The notes under the pieces were generated by a model. It was not told where the DNA came from and did no database searches. It saw only the letters and a list, made by a program, of their open reading frames with translations. A stretch of 64,000 nucleotides of DNA from DASRDU01 sp046331565 (lineage in GTDB: Bacteria > Acidobacteriota > Blastocatellia > RBC074), in NCBI GenBank assembly GCA_046331565.1, contig JAXLQP010000002.1:1-64000 (forward strand). The letters are read 5' to 3'. The translations under genes and the position numbers were made by a program. This document shows positions 46,395 through 55,494 of this stretch, in pieces; within the stretch, counting starts at the first letter, position 1; every line of letters begins with the position of its first letter.

Positions 46395-46745
46395 ATGAAG
46401 ATCGAACCAGGAGCCAGCGTAATTGTCAGCCTGCAGGAGCCGAAGGAAAAGTTCTGGGGCGTGATTGATGAAATCAATGCCGCCGGAATTTTTATGCGCG
46501 GCGTTGACCTGAACAGTTACGACGAACTGCTGCGGATGCTCGCGCGCGGCGAGGAAGGGATTTATCCGGCGAGCGTCTTTTTTCCGCTGCGACGAGTTGA
46601 GCGTGTCCTGCTGGATGAACCGACCGGACAGGCTCCGTCACTCGTCGAGCGGTTTGAAGAACGCACCGGAATGCGGCTGAGCGATTATCTCGGCCTGGGT
46701 TCCGGCAGAACCGGGTTTGAAGTTGACCAGGATGATCCGTTCTGA
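46395..46745 (+). CDS. Conserved hypothetical protein
   Basis: A 116-residue cytosolic protein, no signal peptide, rich in acidic residues. The N-terminal part (SVIVSLQEPKEKFWGVIDEINAAGIFMRGVDL) suggests a small beta-barrel, such as an Sm- or SH3-like fold, and the middle has VFFPLRRVERVLLDEPTG, then a helical C-terminus. I recall similar uncharacterised proteins in acidobacterial genomes but cannot name a family. The ATG at 46395 lacks a strong Shine-Dalgarno sequence. Confidence 0.7.
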   Translation: MKIEPGASVIVSLQEPKEKFWGVIDEINAAGIFMRGVDLNSYDELLRMLARGEEGIYPASVFFPLRRVERVLLDEPTGQAPSLVERFEERTGMRLSDYLGLGSGRTGFEVDQDDPF

Positions 46746-46850
46746 AGGAAAGCCTGGTGAGGGTTCGTCGTCAAAGGCAATGGCTGCGCGGGGTGCAAAC
46801 CTTTCAGTCTGGCGGGCGCGTACTCAGACAACACCAGAACAACCGCTGCT

Positions 46851-47192
46851 TCAACGCGTGGCGACCACGATTTCGCCGGGCCGCACGTAATTCAACTGAT
46901 CCTGGGCCGCGTTCTCAAGCGCACGCTGGCTGCTTCTGACGCGGTCGGTCTTCGCTTTGATCTGTTTGTTCTTTTCCTGAGTCTGCACGAGCGCCTGTTT
47001 CGTCCGGGCCTGCGCGGCCTGCGCCTCGCGCAATTGCGTGCGTTCGCGGGCAATGGTCGTGAGCGCCAGCGCTGAACCGGCCACAAAGATCATCATCAGC
47101 CAGACCCAGTTCGGCATCCGCAGCGTCTGAATCCACGAACGCGACGTTTCGCGGACGGCCACCTGACCATAAGCGATTTTAGCTGAGTACAA
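46851..47192 (-). CDS. FtsB/DivIC-like septum formation initiator protein
   Basis: A 113-residue protein with one membrane helix (about 28-46, WVWLMMIFVAGSALALTTIA), then a long coiled coil (RERTQLREAQAAQARTKQALVQTQEKNKQIKAKTD) and the terminal NYVRPGEIVV box that is typical of FtsB/DivIC cell-division proteins. The start is likely TTG at 47192, with CAGGTC upstream, overlapping the phosphohexomutase gene by 14 nt; other starts in the same frame are possible (ATG 47117 would remove most of the cytosolic part). Confidence 0.78.
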   Translation of the reverse strand: MYSAKIAYGQVAVRETSRSWIQTLRMPNWVWLMMIFVAGSALALTTIARERTQLREAQAAQARTKQALVQTQEKNKQIKAKTDRVRSSQRALENAAQDQLNYVRPGEIVVATR

Positions 47193-48585
47193 ATTGACGA
47201 CCTGTTTCAAGCAACACCTCCATATCTTTCCTTGAGTTCGTTTCTGCATAGCACCGAACCACCGGTTCAGTGCCGGACATCCTCAGTAACATCCACGATC
47301 CGTCATCGAAAATATATTTCACGCCGTCGGTGCGATTGACTTCAACCACGCGGCGCTCACCGATCTGCTGCGGCGCTTCGGCGGCGAGCCGTTCCTGCAA
47401 ACGGGCTTTGACTTCGGGCGTCAGCTTGATGCCGACGCGCTCGCTGTAAAGCTCGCCGTCCTTTTTGAAAAGCTCAGCGAGCATTTCACCCAGGCTCACG
47501 CCGCGCGCGGCCACCATTTCGGTCACGAGCAGGCAGGCGATGATGCCGTCCTTTTCAGGGAAATGCCCCTTGATCGTCAGCCCGGCGCTCTCTTCGCCGC
47601 CAAGAATAATCTTGTCCTCGTTGACCAGTTCACCGATGAACTTGAATCCGACCGGCGTTTCATAAACCTGGCGGCCATGCCGTTTCGCCACGCGGTCAAT
47701 CAGGTGCGAAGTCGCCACGCTGCGCGCCACGCCGCCCGTCCATTCAGGTCTGGTTTCGCAGATGTAATCAACCAGCAGCGCCAGAATGTGATTGGCCGAC
47801 ATAAACGTGCCGTCACGATCAATGAAGCCAAAGCGGTCAGCGTCGCCGTCAGTCGAAACGCCCAGCGCCAGCCCTTTTTCCAGCACCAGCGCCCGCATCT
47901 CGCTCAGATTTTTCTCTGATGGCTCAGGGCTGTGGCCGCCGAACAGCACATCGCGGTAATCGTGAACCGTCTCGATTTCGCAGCCGTGCCGCCGCAGGAC
48001 TTCATCAAGATAGCCCCGCCCCGTCCCCCACAGCGGATCGTAAGCCAGTTTCAGTTTCGCCGCCGCAATGCGGTCAAATCTGATCTTTGCGGCCAGGTCG
48101 TTCAGGTAATCTTCGCGCGGGTCAAGCGGAACCGTTTTTGAATCTCCGGTGCTGACGGTCAGGAACGCCGCGCCGGACTGCAATTCAGCAATCCGCTGCT
48201 CGATTTTTTTTGTGACTTCCGGCAATGCCGGCGCGCCGTCGGCAGTCGAAAACTTCATCCCGTTGTACTGCGGCGGATTGTGGCTGGCGGTGAAATTGAT
48301 GCCGCCCCGCGCCTTGAGCGACCTGATCGCAAAAGAAATCACCGGCGTCGGCGTGTCGCGCGTCGTCAGAAAAGACTCAAAGCCCTGCCGCGCCATTTCG
48401 GCAGCGCATTCAGCGGCAAAGTGTTCGCTCAGAAACCGCGTGTCGTAGCCGGTGATCATCCTGCCGCCTGCCGTTTCGGACGCCAGCACATCAGCAATGG
48501 CGCGCGTCACCAGCCGCACATTGGCATAGGTGAATTCGTCGGCAATGATGGCTCTCCAGCCTGATGTTCCAAAAGTGATTCCCAT
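47179..48585 (-). CDS. Phosphoglucomutase/phosphomannomutase family protein
   Basis: A 468-residue alpha-D-phosphohexomutase. Four domains: the N-terminal FGTSGWRAI, the phosphoserine loop NFTASHNPPQYNGMKF (serine about 100), the metal loop STDGDADRFGF, the sugar loop LGGEESAGLTIKGHFPEKDG and the phosphate-binding loop MSGTEPVVRCYAE near the C-terminus. The substrate (glucose, mannose or glucosamine phosphate) cannot be told reliably. Overlapped at its 3' end by the FtsB-like gene. Confidence 0.93.
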   Translation of the reverse strand: MGITFGTSGWRAIIADEFTYANVRLVTRAIADVLASETAGGRMITGYDTRFLSEHFAAECAAEMARQGFESFLTTRDTPTPVISFAIRSLKARGGINFTASHNPPQYNGMKFSTADGAPALPEVTKKIEQRIAELQSGAAFLTVSTGDSKTVPLDPREDYLNDLAAKIRFDRIAAAKLKLAYDPLWGTGRGYLDEVLRRHGCEIETVHDYRDVLFGGHSPEPSEKNLSEMRALVLEKGLALGVSTDGDADRFGFIDRDGTFMSANHILALLVDYICETRPEWTGGVARSVATSHLIDRVAKRHGRQVYETPVGFKFIGELVNEDKIILGGEESAGLTIKGHFPEKDGIIACLLVTEMVAARGVSLGEMLAELFKKDGELYSERVGIKLTPEVKARLQERLAAEAPQQIGERRVVEVNRTDGVKYIFDDGSWMLLRMSGTEPVVRCYAETNSRKDMEVLLETGRQFVLS

Positions 48586-49147
48586 GATTTGGTCGCTTCC
48601 GGCAGGTTAATGGCTCAGTTGTGCTGATCTCGTGATCTGCGACTTCAACCTTGCAACGCAGAACTGACAAATTTTCTAATCCTCGTAAGAAACTGCTTAA
48701 GACGGGCGGAGAGTAACACGGAAGCTCAGACCTGTAAAGCATTTATTTTCAATAGTTTCACAGATGAAACTTAAAGCTCCGCATAATCTCAGGCAGAGCG
48801 GTGGCCGGATAATTAAACCGGGATTTCAGCGGAATGAGAATTTCCGCTCCGGCTACATTATCTGGTGCCCCGGCAAAACTGGCAGCCATATAATGTGTTT
48901 TTCGCTCTGACCGGCCAGAGGTTTATCGAGTCCGAGCGGTGTCAGGCTGTTTGTTGTACTGATGAAATGAAAATGCGTCCAAAAAGCAAATCTGCCGGGC
49001 AGGCAGGCCAACGAGTGCGGAGACAAGGCAATCAGCAGCGGAAAAAAACAGGAAAAATCAGCCTGGAAATGAAAAGCGCACGACCTGTGTATTCCTGACA
49101 GATCGTGCGCTGGTACTGGCCAGTTACTTCCAGGCCGACTGATCGGC
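48586..49147. other. Intergenic region between phosphohexomutase and carD genes
   Basis: 562 nt of lower G+C than the neighbours and without a supportable gene; short open readings in it lack codon bias and Shine-Dalgarno sequences. It holds the promoter of the phosphohexomutase gene (its 5' side), a weak 7-bp hairpin at about 48828-48848 and the carD terminator at 49071-49110. Confidence 0.55.
49071..49110 (-). terminator. Rho-independent terminator of carD
   Basis: GCGCACGA (49076-49083) pairs with TCGTGCGC (49103-49110), with four further pairs inside after one mismatch; read on the minus strand, the hairpin is followed by TTTTCATTT. It begins 38 nt after the carD stop. Confidence 0.75.
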
Positions 49148-49657
49148 TTAAGCTGCAACCTTTTTCAGGCGGGTTCGTTTACCGGCCAGTGCGTTGTCAA
49201 TCATCTCATCAACTTCCTCGATTGACAGCCGGGTCACGTGCGAAATCTCATCAACCAGAAGTTGCCGCGCCCGTGAAAGCGCCTGCTGCTCTTCTGGCGA
49301 AAGGTTTTTGCCCCGGCCCAGTTTGGTCATCGCCTTCAGTGAGTCTGCAACCTTGAAAATCTCACCTGAAGCGATACTTTCGGCATTCTTGGCGCTCCGC
49401 TTGCGATGGTCGCTGGCCACTTCAACATCCTTGCCCAGAAAGCGCAGCAGTTTTGGAATCTCTTCACGATCAATCAGCTTTCTGACCCCGACTTCCTCAG
49501 CCTTGTTGACCGGGACAAAAATGGTACTCTCCCGCGACAAAGGTCTCAGCGAATAGAGTTTGACTGAAGATTCGCCGATCCGCTGTTCGATGATCCCGTC
49601 AACCTTACAAATCCCGATGCGGGGGTAAATAACCTTGCTTCCTGCTCTGAATGACAC
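49148..49657 (-). CDS. CarD family transcription regulator
   Basis: A 169-residue protein of the CarD/CdnL/TRCF type that binds RNA polymerase beta. The N-terminal RNAP-interacting domain reads FRAGSKVIYPRIGICKVDGI and the C-terminal part is helical (LSPEEQQALSRARQLLVDEISHVTRLSIEEVDEMI), as in other CarD proteins. It is essential for normal rRNA promoter activity in mycobacteria and myxobacteria. The start is GTG at 49657, preceded by CGGAGG. Monocistronic, with its own terminator. Confidence 0.93.
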   Translation of the reverse strand: MSFRAGSKVIYPRIGICKVDGIIEQRIGESSVKLYSLRPLSRESTIFVPVNKAEEVGVRKLIDREEIPKLLRFLGKDVEVASDHRKRSAKNAESIASGEIFKVADSLKAMTKLGRGKNLSPEEQQALSRARQLLVDEISHVTRLSIEEVDEMIDNALAGKRTRLKKVAA

Positions 49658-49694
49658 TCTTTACATCCTCCGTTCAAACAGTAGTTGCGCATAA

Positions 49695-49703
49695 AGTATA
49701 CCA
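49695..49703 (-). promoter_or_regulatory. Putative extended -10 promoter for carD
   Basis: On the minus strand the sequence reads TGGTATACT, an extended -10 box, 38 nt before the GTG start. No matching -35 box is present, as expected for extended -10 promoters. By eye only. Confidence 0.4.
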
Positions 49704-49835
49704 CAACGGAAGCCGTTTAGTCCTGGTAAATTATTGATTTTTCTGTGTCCTGCCTGGTATTTCCGGGCTGTTTCTTAAAGCACTTTCTCGCCTTGTTAAC
49801 TCTTTGCCGAAGAGACGTTAAACCACGCAGAAAAA

Positions 49836-49884
49836 AATAAACCGGTGATCGGGTCTTTTCAGACAGCCGGATCACCGGTTTATT
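49836..49884 (-). terminator. Rho-independent terminator after the lipoprotein gene
   Basis: Perfect 15-bp stem AATAAACCGGTGATC (49836-49850) against 49870-49884, loop 19 nt, followed on the minus strand by a run of seven T. It starts 23 nt after the stop of the lipoprotein gene at 49907. Confidence 0.9.
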
Positions 49885-49906
49885 AGTGTTGCGTCGAATT
49901 AAGTAT

Positions 49907-50626
49907 TTATTCGCCGGAAAGTGACCTGAGCAGCGCCTGAAAGTCTCCCTGCGCCGCATTTACGGTCTTTGCCGGGCCGACCAGCTTGAAAAAGACGGCG
50001 CTTTGCGGGCCTTCGACAATTGCGCCGAGCAGGCGATAACCTGATTTGTCGCCCGTCCCGGCATTCATCGGGCCACCGGTGTAGCTGCCGCCGACCTCGA
50101 CCGTGGTGACCTTCAGACCATTAATGGTTTCCTGTTTCTGCTTTGCAGCGCTGGCAGATAGGCCGCCACCAGGCTGTTTGAACTGACCGATCCAGCGGTC
50201 AATATTGGCCTGAACGCCGCCGCCCTGTCCCGGCCCGAAAAAGAAGACACCGCATTCTCCGCCCTCGCTGTCTCCCGCCGCCGCCGGAATCAGGTACGTG
50301 GCGACGCGCATACTTTTTTCCGGCCCGGTCTGCCACCGCGCAGGTACAGTCCATTTCACGCCGCCAATTGAAGCCGTGCGCCCGTTCACCTTCAGTTCCG
50401 AATCGCCTGACGCAGGCGCAGGCTGCGCGGACGGCACGCTGCCGGAGCCGTGCGCGGAAATCGTGGCCGGTGATGATGACTCTCCGGCAGTTGATGACGC
50501 TGCCGGAGAAGTCGCAACTTCCGGCCCGGCTGTTTTCGGCGCTGAAGTGCATCCGGCCAGGCCCGGCAGCACGATCAGACCCGATACTAAAATGAGATTT
50601 GCGGTAAACGTCCGAATACCAGTCAT
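49907..50626 (-). CDS. Putative lipoprotein, hypothetical
   Basis: A 239-residue protein with a lipoprotein signal peptide (lipobox LAGC, Cys about 26), a Ser/Ala/Pro-rich linker (about 28-75) and a folded C-terminal domain beginning GGVKWTVPARWQTGPEKSMRVATYLIPA. The latter looks like domains that bind to or measure other periplasmic proteins but I do not recognise it. Ends with a strong terminator. It follows the MFS gene by 30 nt and is likely cotranscribed with it. Confidence 0.75.
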   Translation of the reverse strand: MTGIRTFTANLILVSGLIVLPGLAGCTSAPKTAGPEVATSPAASSTAGESSSPATISAHGSGSVPSAQPAPASGDSELKVNGRTASIGGVKWTVPARWQTGPEKSMRVATYLIPAAAGDSEGGECGVFFFGPGQGGGVQANIDRWIGQFKQPGGGLSASAAKQKQETINGLKVTTVEVGGSYTGGPMNAGTGDKSGYRLLGAIVEGPQSAVFFKLVGPAKTVNAAQGDFQALLRSLSGE

Positions 50627-50656
50627 TACTCCAGAACTCCTTTGTTGCGGCTCTCC

Positions 50657-51871
50657 TCAGGCTGAAGCCGGTTGCGTCTTCCATTCGCGGTCGCGGAAGA
50701 AAATCATAAAGACCAGCGCGCACAGAATCGTCAGCCCCAGCGGAACCAGAAAAACTTTCGTGTAATCGGTCACACCATTAACCGTAAACTGATCGTTAAT
50801 GAATCCGGCAAACCAGCTTCCGATGAACATTCCGGCCCCCAGCGTCACAAAGGTAATCAAGCCCTGTGCCGAGGCCCGAATATCCGGCTCTGCCACCTGA
50901 TTGACGTAAATGTACGAAACCGTGAAGAAACAAACATAGCACAGGCCGTGCAGCGTCAGCGCCGCAATGACCAGCCACAGCGGATTACCCAGGGCAAAAA
51001 CCGCGTACCGGATTGGCCAGGCCAGAATGCCTACCGCCATCGTCTTGCGAACGCCCCATTTTGTCAGCATCCAGGGCAGCGCCAGCATCGTCAGAATCTC
51101 AGCGCCCTGCGCACAGACGCCCATCCAGAACGGCGCGTCACCGGCCTTCACTCCGGCGTGATAAAGAAACGGCGCGGTCAGCACGTAATAGAACATCAGC
51201 TCAGTCGCCACGACAAACGAGATGGTAATGAAGATGGCAAACTGCGGATCGCGCAGCATTTTGATCGCCCCCAGGAAAGCCCAGGGATTGCCGCCCCGCT
51301 GCGCTGGTGGCGTGTGCGGCAGGGCAAACGAAAACAGCCCCTGAATGAACGAAAGAATCCCGGCCAGCCACAGGCCATCAAACCCGCCCAGGCCACCGAG
51401 CAGACCCGGCATCACCGTGCGCAGCAGCTTGCTCAACGAAACGCCCACGACAATCCAGCCAATCGTGCCCCAGACGCGCACCAGACCGAATTCCTTTTCG
51501 GCTTCAGGCATGTGATGGAAGCAGATGGAATTGGTCAGCGCGAGCGTCGGCGCATAGAGAATCGCCCAGACCAGCATCGTCAGCCACAGGGACTGATAGT
51601 TGCCGAGCGTGGCCGCAACCATCAGCAGCACGCCTCCGGCCAGATGCAGCACGGCCAGCAGTTTCTCAGTCGAGAAATACCGATCCGCCAGTTGCCCTGC
51701 AATGACCGGCGCCAGCATGCAGCCAATCGGCAGCAGCGCATAAATGCCGCCCACCTGGCTGCCGCTGAATCCGAGTTTCTTTTGCAGATACTCTGAAAAA
51801 TCCGGCGACCATGCGCCCCAGATCGCATATTGCAGAAACATCATGACGCTGAAACTCAGCCGTTTGCTCAT
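50657..51871 (-). CDS. MFS transporter, nucleoside:H+ symporter (NupG-like)
   Basis: A 404-residue, 12-helix transporter of the Nuc_H_symport family, recognisable by FSVMMFLQYAIWGAWSPDFSEYLQKK at the N-terminus, VWGTIGWIVVG in the middle and AQGLITFVTLGAGMFIGSWFAG near the end. It probably imports nucleosides with protons, a second route besides the ABC importer. The ATG at 51871 follows AAAGGA; a much longer reading starts with charged, non-membrane sequence. Divergent from the sulfatase gene. Confidence 0.9.
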   Translation of the reverse strand: MSKRLSFSVMMFLQYAIWGAWSPDFSEYLQKKLGFSGSQVGGIYALLPIGCMLAPVIAGQLADRYFSTEKLLAVLHLAGGVLLMVAATLGNYQSLWLTMLVWAILYAPTLALTNSICFHHMPEAEKEFGLVRVWGTIGWIVVGVSLSKLLRTVMPGLLGGLGGFDGLWLAGILSFIQGLFSFALPHTPPAQRGGNPWAFLGAIKMLRDPQFAIFITISFVVATELMFYYVLTAPFLYHAGVKAGDAPFWMGVCAQGAEILTMLALPWMLTKWGVRKTMAVGILAWPIRYAVFALGNPLWLVIAALTLHGLCYVCFFTVSYIYVNQVAEPDIRASAQGLITFVTLGAGMFIGSWFAGFINDQFTVNGVTDYTKVFLVPLGLTILCALVFMIFFRDREWKTQPASA

Positions 51872-51941
51872 ACTCTGATCCTTTCCGGATTGTCGTTCTG
51901 ATATTGTGAATTGATGCCGCGCCTTCGGATGCTTCAGTCTG

Positions 51942-52116
51942 GCGACTGCTGACCGATGACTGGTGATGAACAGCCGTGATTCTACCCTTGCCCTGATATA
52001 AAACTCCAGGCGCAAGCCCGCAGCGGCCTTCAATTTGTTTGTTCCTCAGGTAAACTTACGCCTTCAAATGCTGACAAAGCCGGAATAAGAATCAGTAGTC
52101 TTTGGTCAGCAGTCGC
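51942..52116. repeat. Inverted repeat in the MFS/sulfatase divergent region
   Basis: GCGACTGCTGACCGATGACT (51942-51961) and its inverse at 52097-52116 match in 17 of 20 positions, 135 nt apart. It lies between divergent genes, so unlike the others it is not next to a stop codon; it might be a regulator target or a repeat remnant. Confidence 0.55.
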
Positions 52117-52148
52117 ATTCACGTTCAAATCAGCAACTCATTAATCCA

Positions 52149-53609
52149 ATGAAAAGACTCACCACATTTTTCGCGCTGCTGGCGCTGACCGCAGTTCTGC
52201 CGGTTCATTCAACTCCGCTTCAGGCGTCGCGCAATTCCGCCCGGCCAAACATTGTCTTTATCCTCGCTGACGATCTTGGCTACGGCGACCTGGGCAGTTA
52301 CGGGCAGAAAAAGATTCGCACGCCGAATCTTGACCGCATGGCCGCAGAAGGAATGCGCTTCACGCAGTTTTATGCGGGCAGTCCCGTCTGCGCGCCGTCG
52401 CGCAGCGTGCTGATGAGCGGCAAACACGGCGGCCACGCCTTCATCCGCGACAACAAGGAAGTGCAGCCCGAAGGCCAGTACCCGATTCCGTCATCAGTCG
52501 TGACGATTGCCGAGCTGCTGAAAATGCGCGGCTACACGACCGGAGCCTTTGGCAAATGGGGGCTTGGTTTTGTCGGCTCTGAAGGCGACCCGAACCGGCA
52601 GGGCTTTGACATGTTCTTTGGCTACAACTGTCAGCGCGAAGCTCACAATTATTATCCCGATCATCTGTGGCGCAACGATCAGAAAGTCACGCTGGAAGGC
52701 AACAATCGCGGCCTGACCGGCAAACAGTATTCGCACGATCTGATCGAAGCCGAAGCGTTGCAATTCATCCGCGACAACCGCGACAAACCGTTCTTTCTTT
52801 ACGTGCCGTTCACCATCCCGCACCTGGCGTTGCAGGTTCCCGAAGATTCGCTGGCTCAATATGCGGGTAAGTGGGATGACCCGCCGTATGACGGCAAAAA
52901 CAGCTACCTGCCGCACGAACATCCGCGCGCAGCTTACGCGGCGATGATTACGCGTATGGATCGCAGCGTCGGACGCATTCTGGCGCTGCTCAAAGAAGCG
53001 GGGCTGGATGAAAACACGCTGGTGATGTTTTCCAGCGACAACGGCGCGGCCTTCGGTGAAGTGACGAAGGATTTTGATTTTCTCCCCGGCAGGCTCGGCG
53101 GCACTGATTACACCTTCTTCGGTTCGACGGCAAACTTTCGCGCCTTCAAGGGCAGCGTCTATGAAGGCGGCATTCGCGTTCCGCTGATCGCCCGCTGGCC
53201 CGGCAGAATCAGGGCCGGAAGCGTCAGCCACCTGCCCGCCGCGTTTTATGACGTGCTGCCGACGCTGTGCGAAATCGCCGGGCAGGACATTCCGAAAGAC
53301 ACCGACGGCCTCAGCTTTGTGCCGGAACTGACAGGCAAAGGCCGTCAGCGCAGACACGAATTTCTGTTCTGGGATTTTGGCGGTTACGGCGGGCAGCAGG
53401 CTGTGCGCCTGGGCCGGTGGAAAGGCGTGCGCCGCAATCTGCATCGCGGCAACACGACGATTGAACTTTATGACCTGGCCCGCGACATCAGCGAAAAGCG
53501 CAACGTCGCGGCACAGCATCCTGACATCGTGCAGCGCATCGCGGCCATTATGCAGCGCGAACACACGCCTTCAGCCCTCTTCCCTGTCAGGGTTCTCGAC
53601 AACAGGTGA
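52149..53609 (+). CDS. Exported arylsulfatase
   Basis: A 486-residue sulfatase with a signal peptide (about 1-26). The formylglycine signature C-A-P-S-R is at 81-85 (VCAPSRSVLMSGKHGGHAFIRDN), and metal ligands are in NIVFILADDLGYGDLGSYG (DD) and FSSDNGAA. It should hydrolyse sulfate esters, perhaps of polysaccharides, after modification of Cys81 by a formylglycine-generating enzyme not seen here. The final part is a sulfatase C-terminal small domain. Stands alone on its strand. Confidence 0.93.
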   Translation: MKRLTTFFALLALTAVLPVHSTPLQASRNSARPNIVFILADDLGYGDLGSYGQKKIRTPNLDRMAAEGMRFTQFYAGSPVCAPSRSVLMSGKHGGHAFIRDNKEVQPEGQYPIPSSVVTIAELLKMRGYTTGAFGKWGLGFVGSEGDPNRQGFDMFFGYNCQREAHNYYPDHLWRNDQKVTLEGNNRGLTGKQYSHDLIEAEALQFIRDNRDKPFFLYVPFTIPHLALQVPEDSLAQYAGKWDDPPYDGKNSYLPHEHPRAAYAAMITRMDRSVGRILALLKEAGLDENTLVMFSSDNGAAFGEVTKDFDFLPGRLGGTDYTFFGSTANFRAFKGSVYEGGIRVPLIARWPGRIRAGSVSHLPAAFYDVLPTLCEIAGQDIPKDTDGLSFVPELTGKGRQRRHEFLFWDFGGYGGQQAVRLGRWKGVRRNLHRGNTTIELYDLARDISEKRNVAAQHPDIVQRIAAIMQREHTPSALFPVRVLDNR

Positions 53610-53637
53610 AAAATGAACAGACGGTGAATTGTGCAAA

Positions 53638-53746
53638 AGAGAGATGACGGAACTGACGGAAATAACGGAATGCACGGAAAGCTTCAGACCCTGTGCAGTT
53701 CTTTTTTCGTCTGTTCCGTTATTTCTGTCTGTTCCGTCATCTCTCT
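53638..53746. repeat. ACGGAA-repeat hairpin between convergent sulfatase and DUF885 genes
   Basis: Left arm 53638-53672 (AGAGAGATGACGGAAC..., units GACGGAA, AACGGAA, CACGGAA) is complementary to about 53708-53746 with few mismatches. The stem is about 33 bp, loop about 35 nt. It follows the sulfatase stop after 28 nt and precedes the DUF885 stop by 35 nt; a bidirectional terminator role is likely. Confidence 0.85.
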
Positions 53747-53781
53747 GTCGGTTCTTCTGAGCTGAAGCTGGCTTCAACACA

Positions 53782-55482
53782 TCACATTCTCGTCTTTCGC
53801 TGATCAATCAACTCAATCTCATCCTTCAATCCCAGATACTCCCACCGCTGCAACGTAATCGGCACGTTGCCGTTCTTCCAGACGAAATCGTGAAAGGCGC
53901 GCAGGCTGAACTGACTGCCCTGCAATCGTCGCGCATCGGCCAGAAAGCGGATGATCTGAATCTTGCCGATCTGATATGAAATCGCCTGGCCCGGCCCCGA
54001 AGCGAAAGCCGCTGACTCTTCAAGTGCCGTGTGTGCATCCATCGGCACGGTCTTTTGCAGGTATTCAGCGCCCTGCTCAATCGTGAACAGACCGAGCGCC
54101 AGTTTCACATCAACCTCAACACGCAGCGCCCGCAGCCGCATGAAGTTGTAAATGATCTCGCGCGTGCGCGGACTGTCATCAAACAGTCCGGCCTGCAGCA
54201 TCATCTCTTCGGCATAAAAGCCTATGCCTTCGTTTGCGCCCGAATCGTAGTAATGCCGTCTGATCCAGTCTTCGTGCGCCCACGACAGCACAAGCTGAAA
54301 GTAATGGCCCGGCACGCCTTCGTGTACGATGATCGGGCGCGGATCGCGCGCGGTCGAAAGCGAAAAGTAACCAAGCGTCGGCGCAGGCTGGCGAATGTAA
54401 CTGATGCCGTTTTCCTTCAGCCGATTCGGCCCCGTCAGATCATCAGTCACGCCCAGGCCGGGCAGCGCGGCCAGATACGCGGGCAGCGGCAGGTTGCGAT
54501 AGTGCTGCACCCAGGCCGGAACGGTCAGGATGTTCTTCTCTTCCAGAAAGCGGCGAATCGCGTCTTCCTGTTCCGCTTCGCGCGCCATCTGCGCGGCCTG
54601 ATCGGGAAAGAGCTGAAGCTGCGGCAGTCCCGCGTTGCGGTTCTGTTCGTATGTTTCAAAAGCCACGCTGCGTTCCCACTCCTGCCGCCCCATCTCCAGC
54701 AACTGCTCCGGCGTGTAAGGCATCAGCGCGACGTTGCGCAGAAAGTAAATATAAGCCTCGCGCCCGATGGCAGTCTTTGCGGGCATCGCTGACATACGCT
54801 GCTGCAGCCACGCGCGATAAGATTCAAGCGCATCGGCGGCCTTCGCTGTGGCTTCATCAAGCTGCGCTGCGCTGTCAGCCGCCATCAGCGGTTTGATTTC
54901 ACGCGCCACCGTGAGCAGTCGCGGACGCACATCATTCAGTTCATCAATCGCCAGCTTTGCAAACGGCGCGAGCGCCTGACTGAGACTGGTTTTGGCATCA
55001 TCAATCGTGCGCGGAATGCTTTTCATGCGCTGCACGATTTCGCTGCTGCGCGTTGCATCAAACGGCGGCGGTTGCAGCAGCCGGTCAAAGACTGCGCCAA
55101 GCGTCTGACTCAGATAAAAGCGCGGATTGCGCTGCCATTCGCGGGTGATTTCAAGTTCCCATCGCACCCGCGCCAGAGCTGACCCGATCAGCCGGTAATC
55201 AACCTGCCGCGCAACGGGCCACGCTGCCGCATTGATGCGCCGCCATCGCTGCTCAAATTCAACGAGCGCCTGCCTGCGCTTTGCAATCGCTGAAGCTGAC
55301 CAGTCGGGCGACCATTGCGCCGGGCGATCAATGCGCGGAATGTCATCAGTCGAGACCGGCTGATGCACGGCGCGCCACTTCCAGAAATCACGCGCCAGAT
55401 CGTCAAACTCATCCGCACAGACCAGCAGCGGAAGCAGGCACAGCAGCACGGCTGACAGCGCACAACGAATGATCAGTTTCAT
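53782..55482 (-). CDS. Exported DUF885 family protein (putative zinc metallopeptidase)
   Basis: A 566-residue protein with a signal peptide (1-22, ending VCA). The DUF885 signature is present: HEGVPGHYFQL (about 383-393, HExxxGH zinc site) and NEGIGFYAEEMM (about 414-425, third ligand). A large helical body typical of M3-like/gluzincin relatives surrounds it. Peptidase activity is assumed for this family, not shown in the sequence. Precedes (by convention of transcription follows) the cupin gene with a 12-nt gap, so they are an operon. Confidence 0.9.
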   Translation of the reverse strand: MKLIIRCALSAVLLCLLPLLVCADEFDDLARDFWKWRAVHQPVSTDDIPRIDRPAQWSPDWSASAIAKRRQALVEFEQRWRRINAAAWPVARQVDYRLIGSALARVRWELEITREWQRNPRFYLSQTLGAVFDRLLQPPPFDATRSSEIVQRMKSIPRTIDDAKTSLSQALAPFAKLAIDELNDVRPRLLTVAREIKPLMAADSAAQLDEATAKAADALESYRAWLQQRMSAMPAKTAIGREAYIYFLRNVALMPYTPEQLLEMGRQEWERSVAFETYEQNRNAGLPQLQLFPDQAAQMAREAEQEDAIRRFLEEKNILTVPAWVQHYRNLPLPAYLAALPGLGVTDDLTGPNRLKENGISYIRQPAPTLGYFSLSTARDPRPIIVHEGVPGHYFQLVLSWAHEDWIRRHYYDSGANEGIGFYAEEMMLQAGLFDDSPRTREIIYNFMRLRALRVEVDVKLALGLFTIEQGAEYLQKTVPMDAHTALEESAAFASGPGQAISYQIGKIQIIRFLADARRLQGSQFSLRAFHDFVWKNGNVPITLQRWEYLGLKDEIELIDQRKTRM

Positions 55483-55494
55483 TGTTTCTCCTTC

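Noticed and set aside
48586..49147. tRNA or small ncRNA in the large gap
   Set aside because: No cloverleaf, T-loop consensus or strong conserved structure seen; only the carD terminator and a weak hairpin.
50672..51796. Long plus-strand open frame (374 codons) opposite the NupG-like gene
   Set aside because: Extremely rich in Arg, Gln, His and Asn and exactly antisense to a well-supported membrane transporter.
52494..53564. Minus-strand frame (356 codons) inside the sulfatase gene
   Set aside because: The plus strand has the sulfatase signature and signal peptide; the minus-strand product resembles no protein family.
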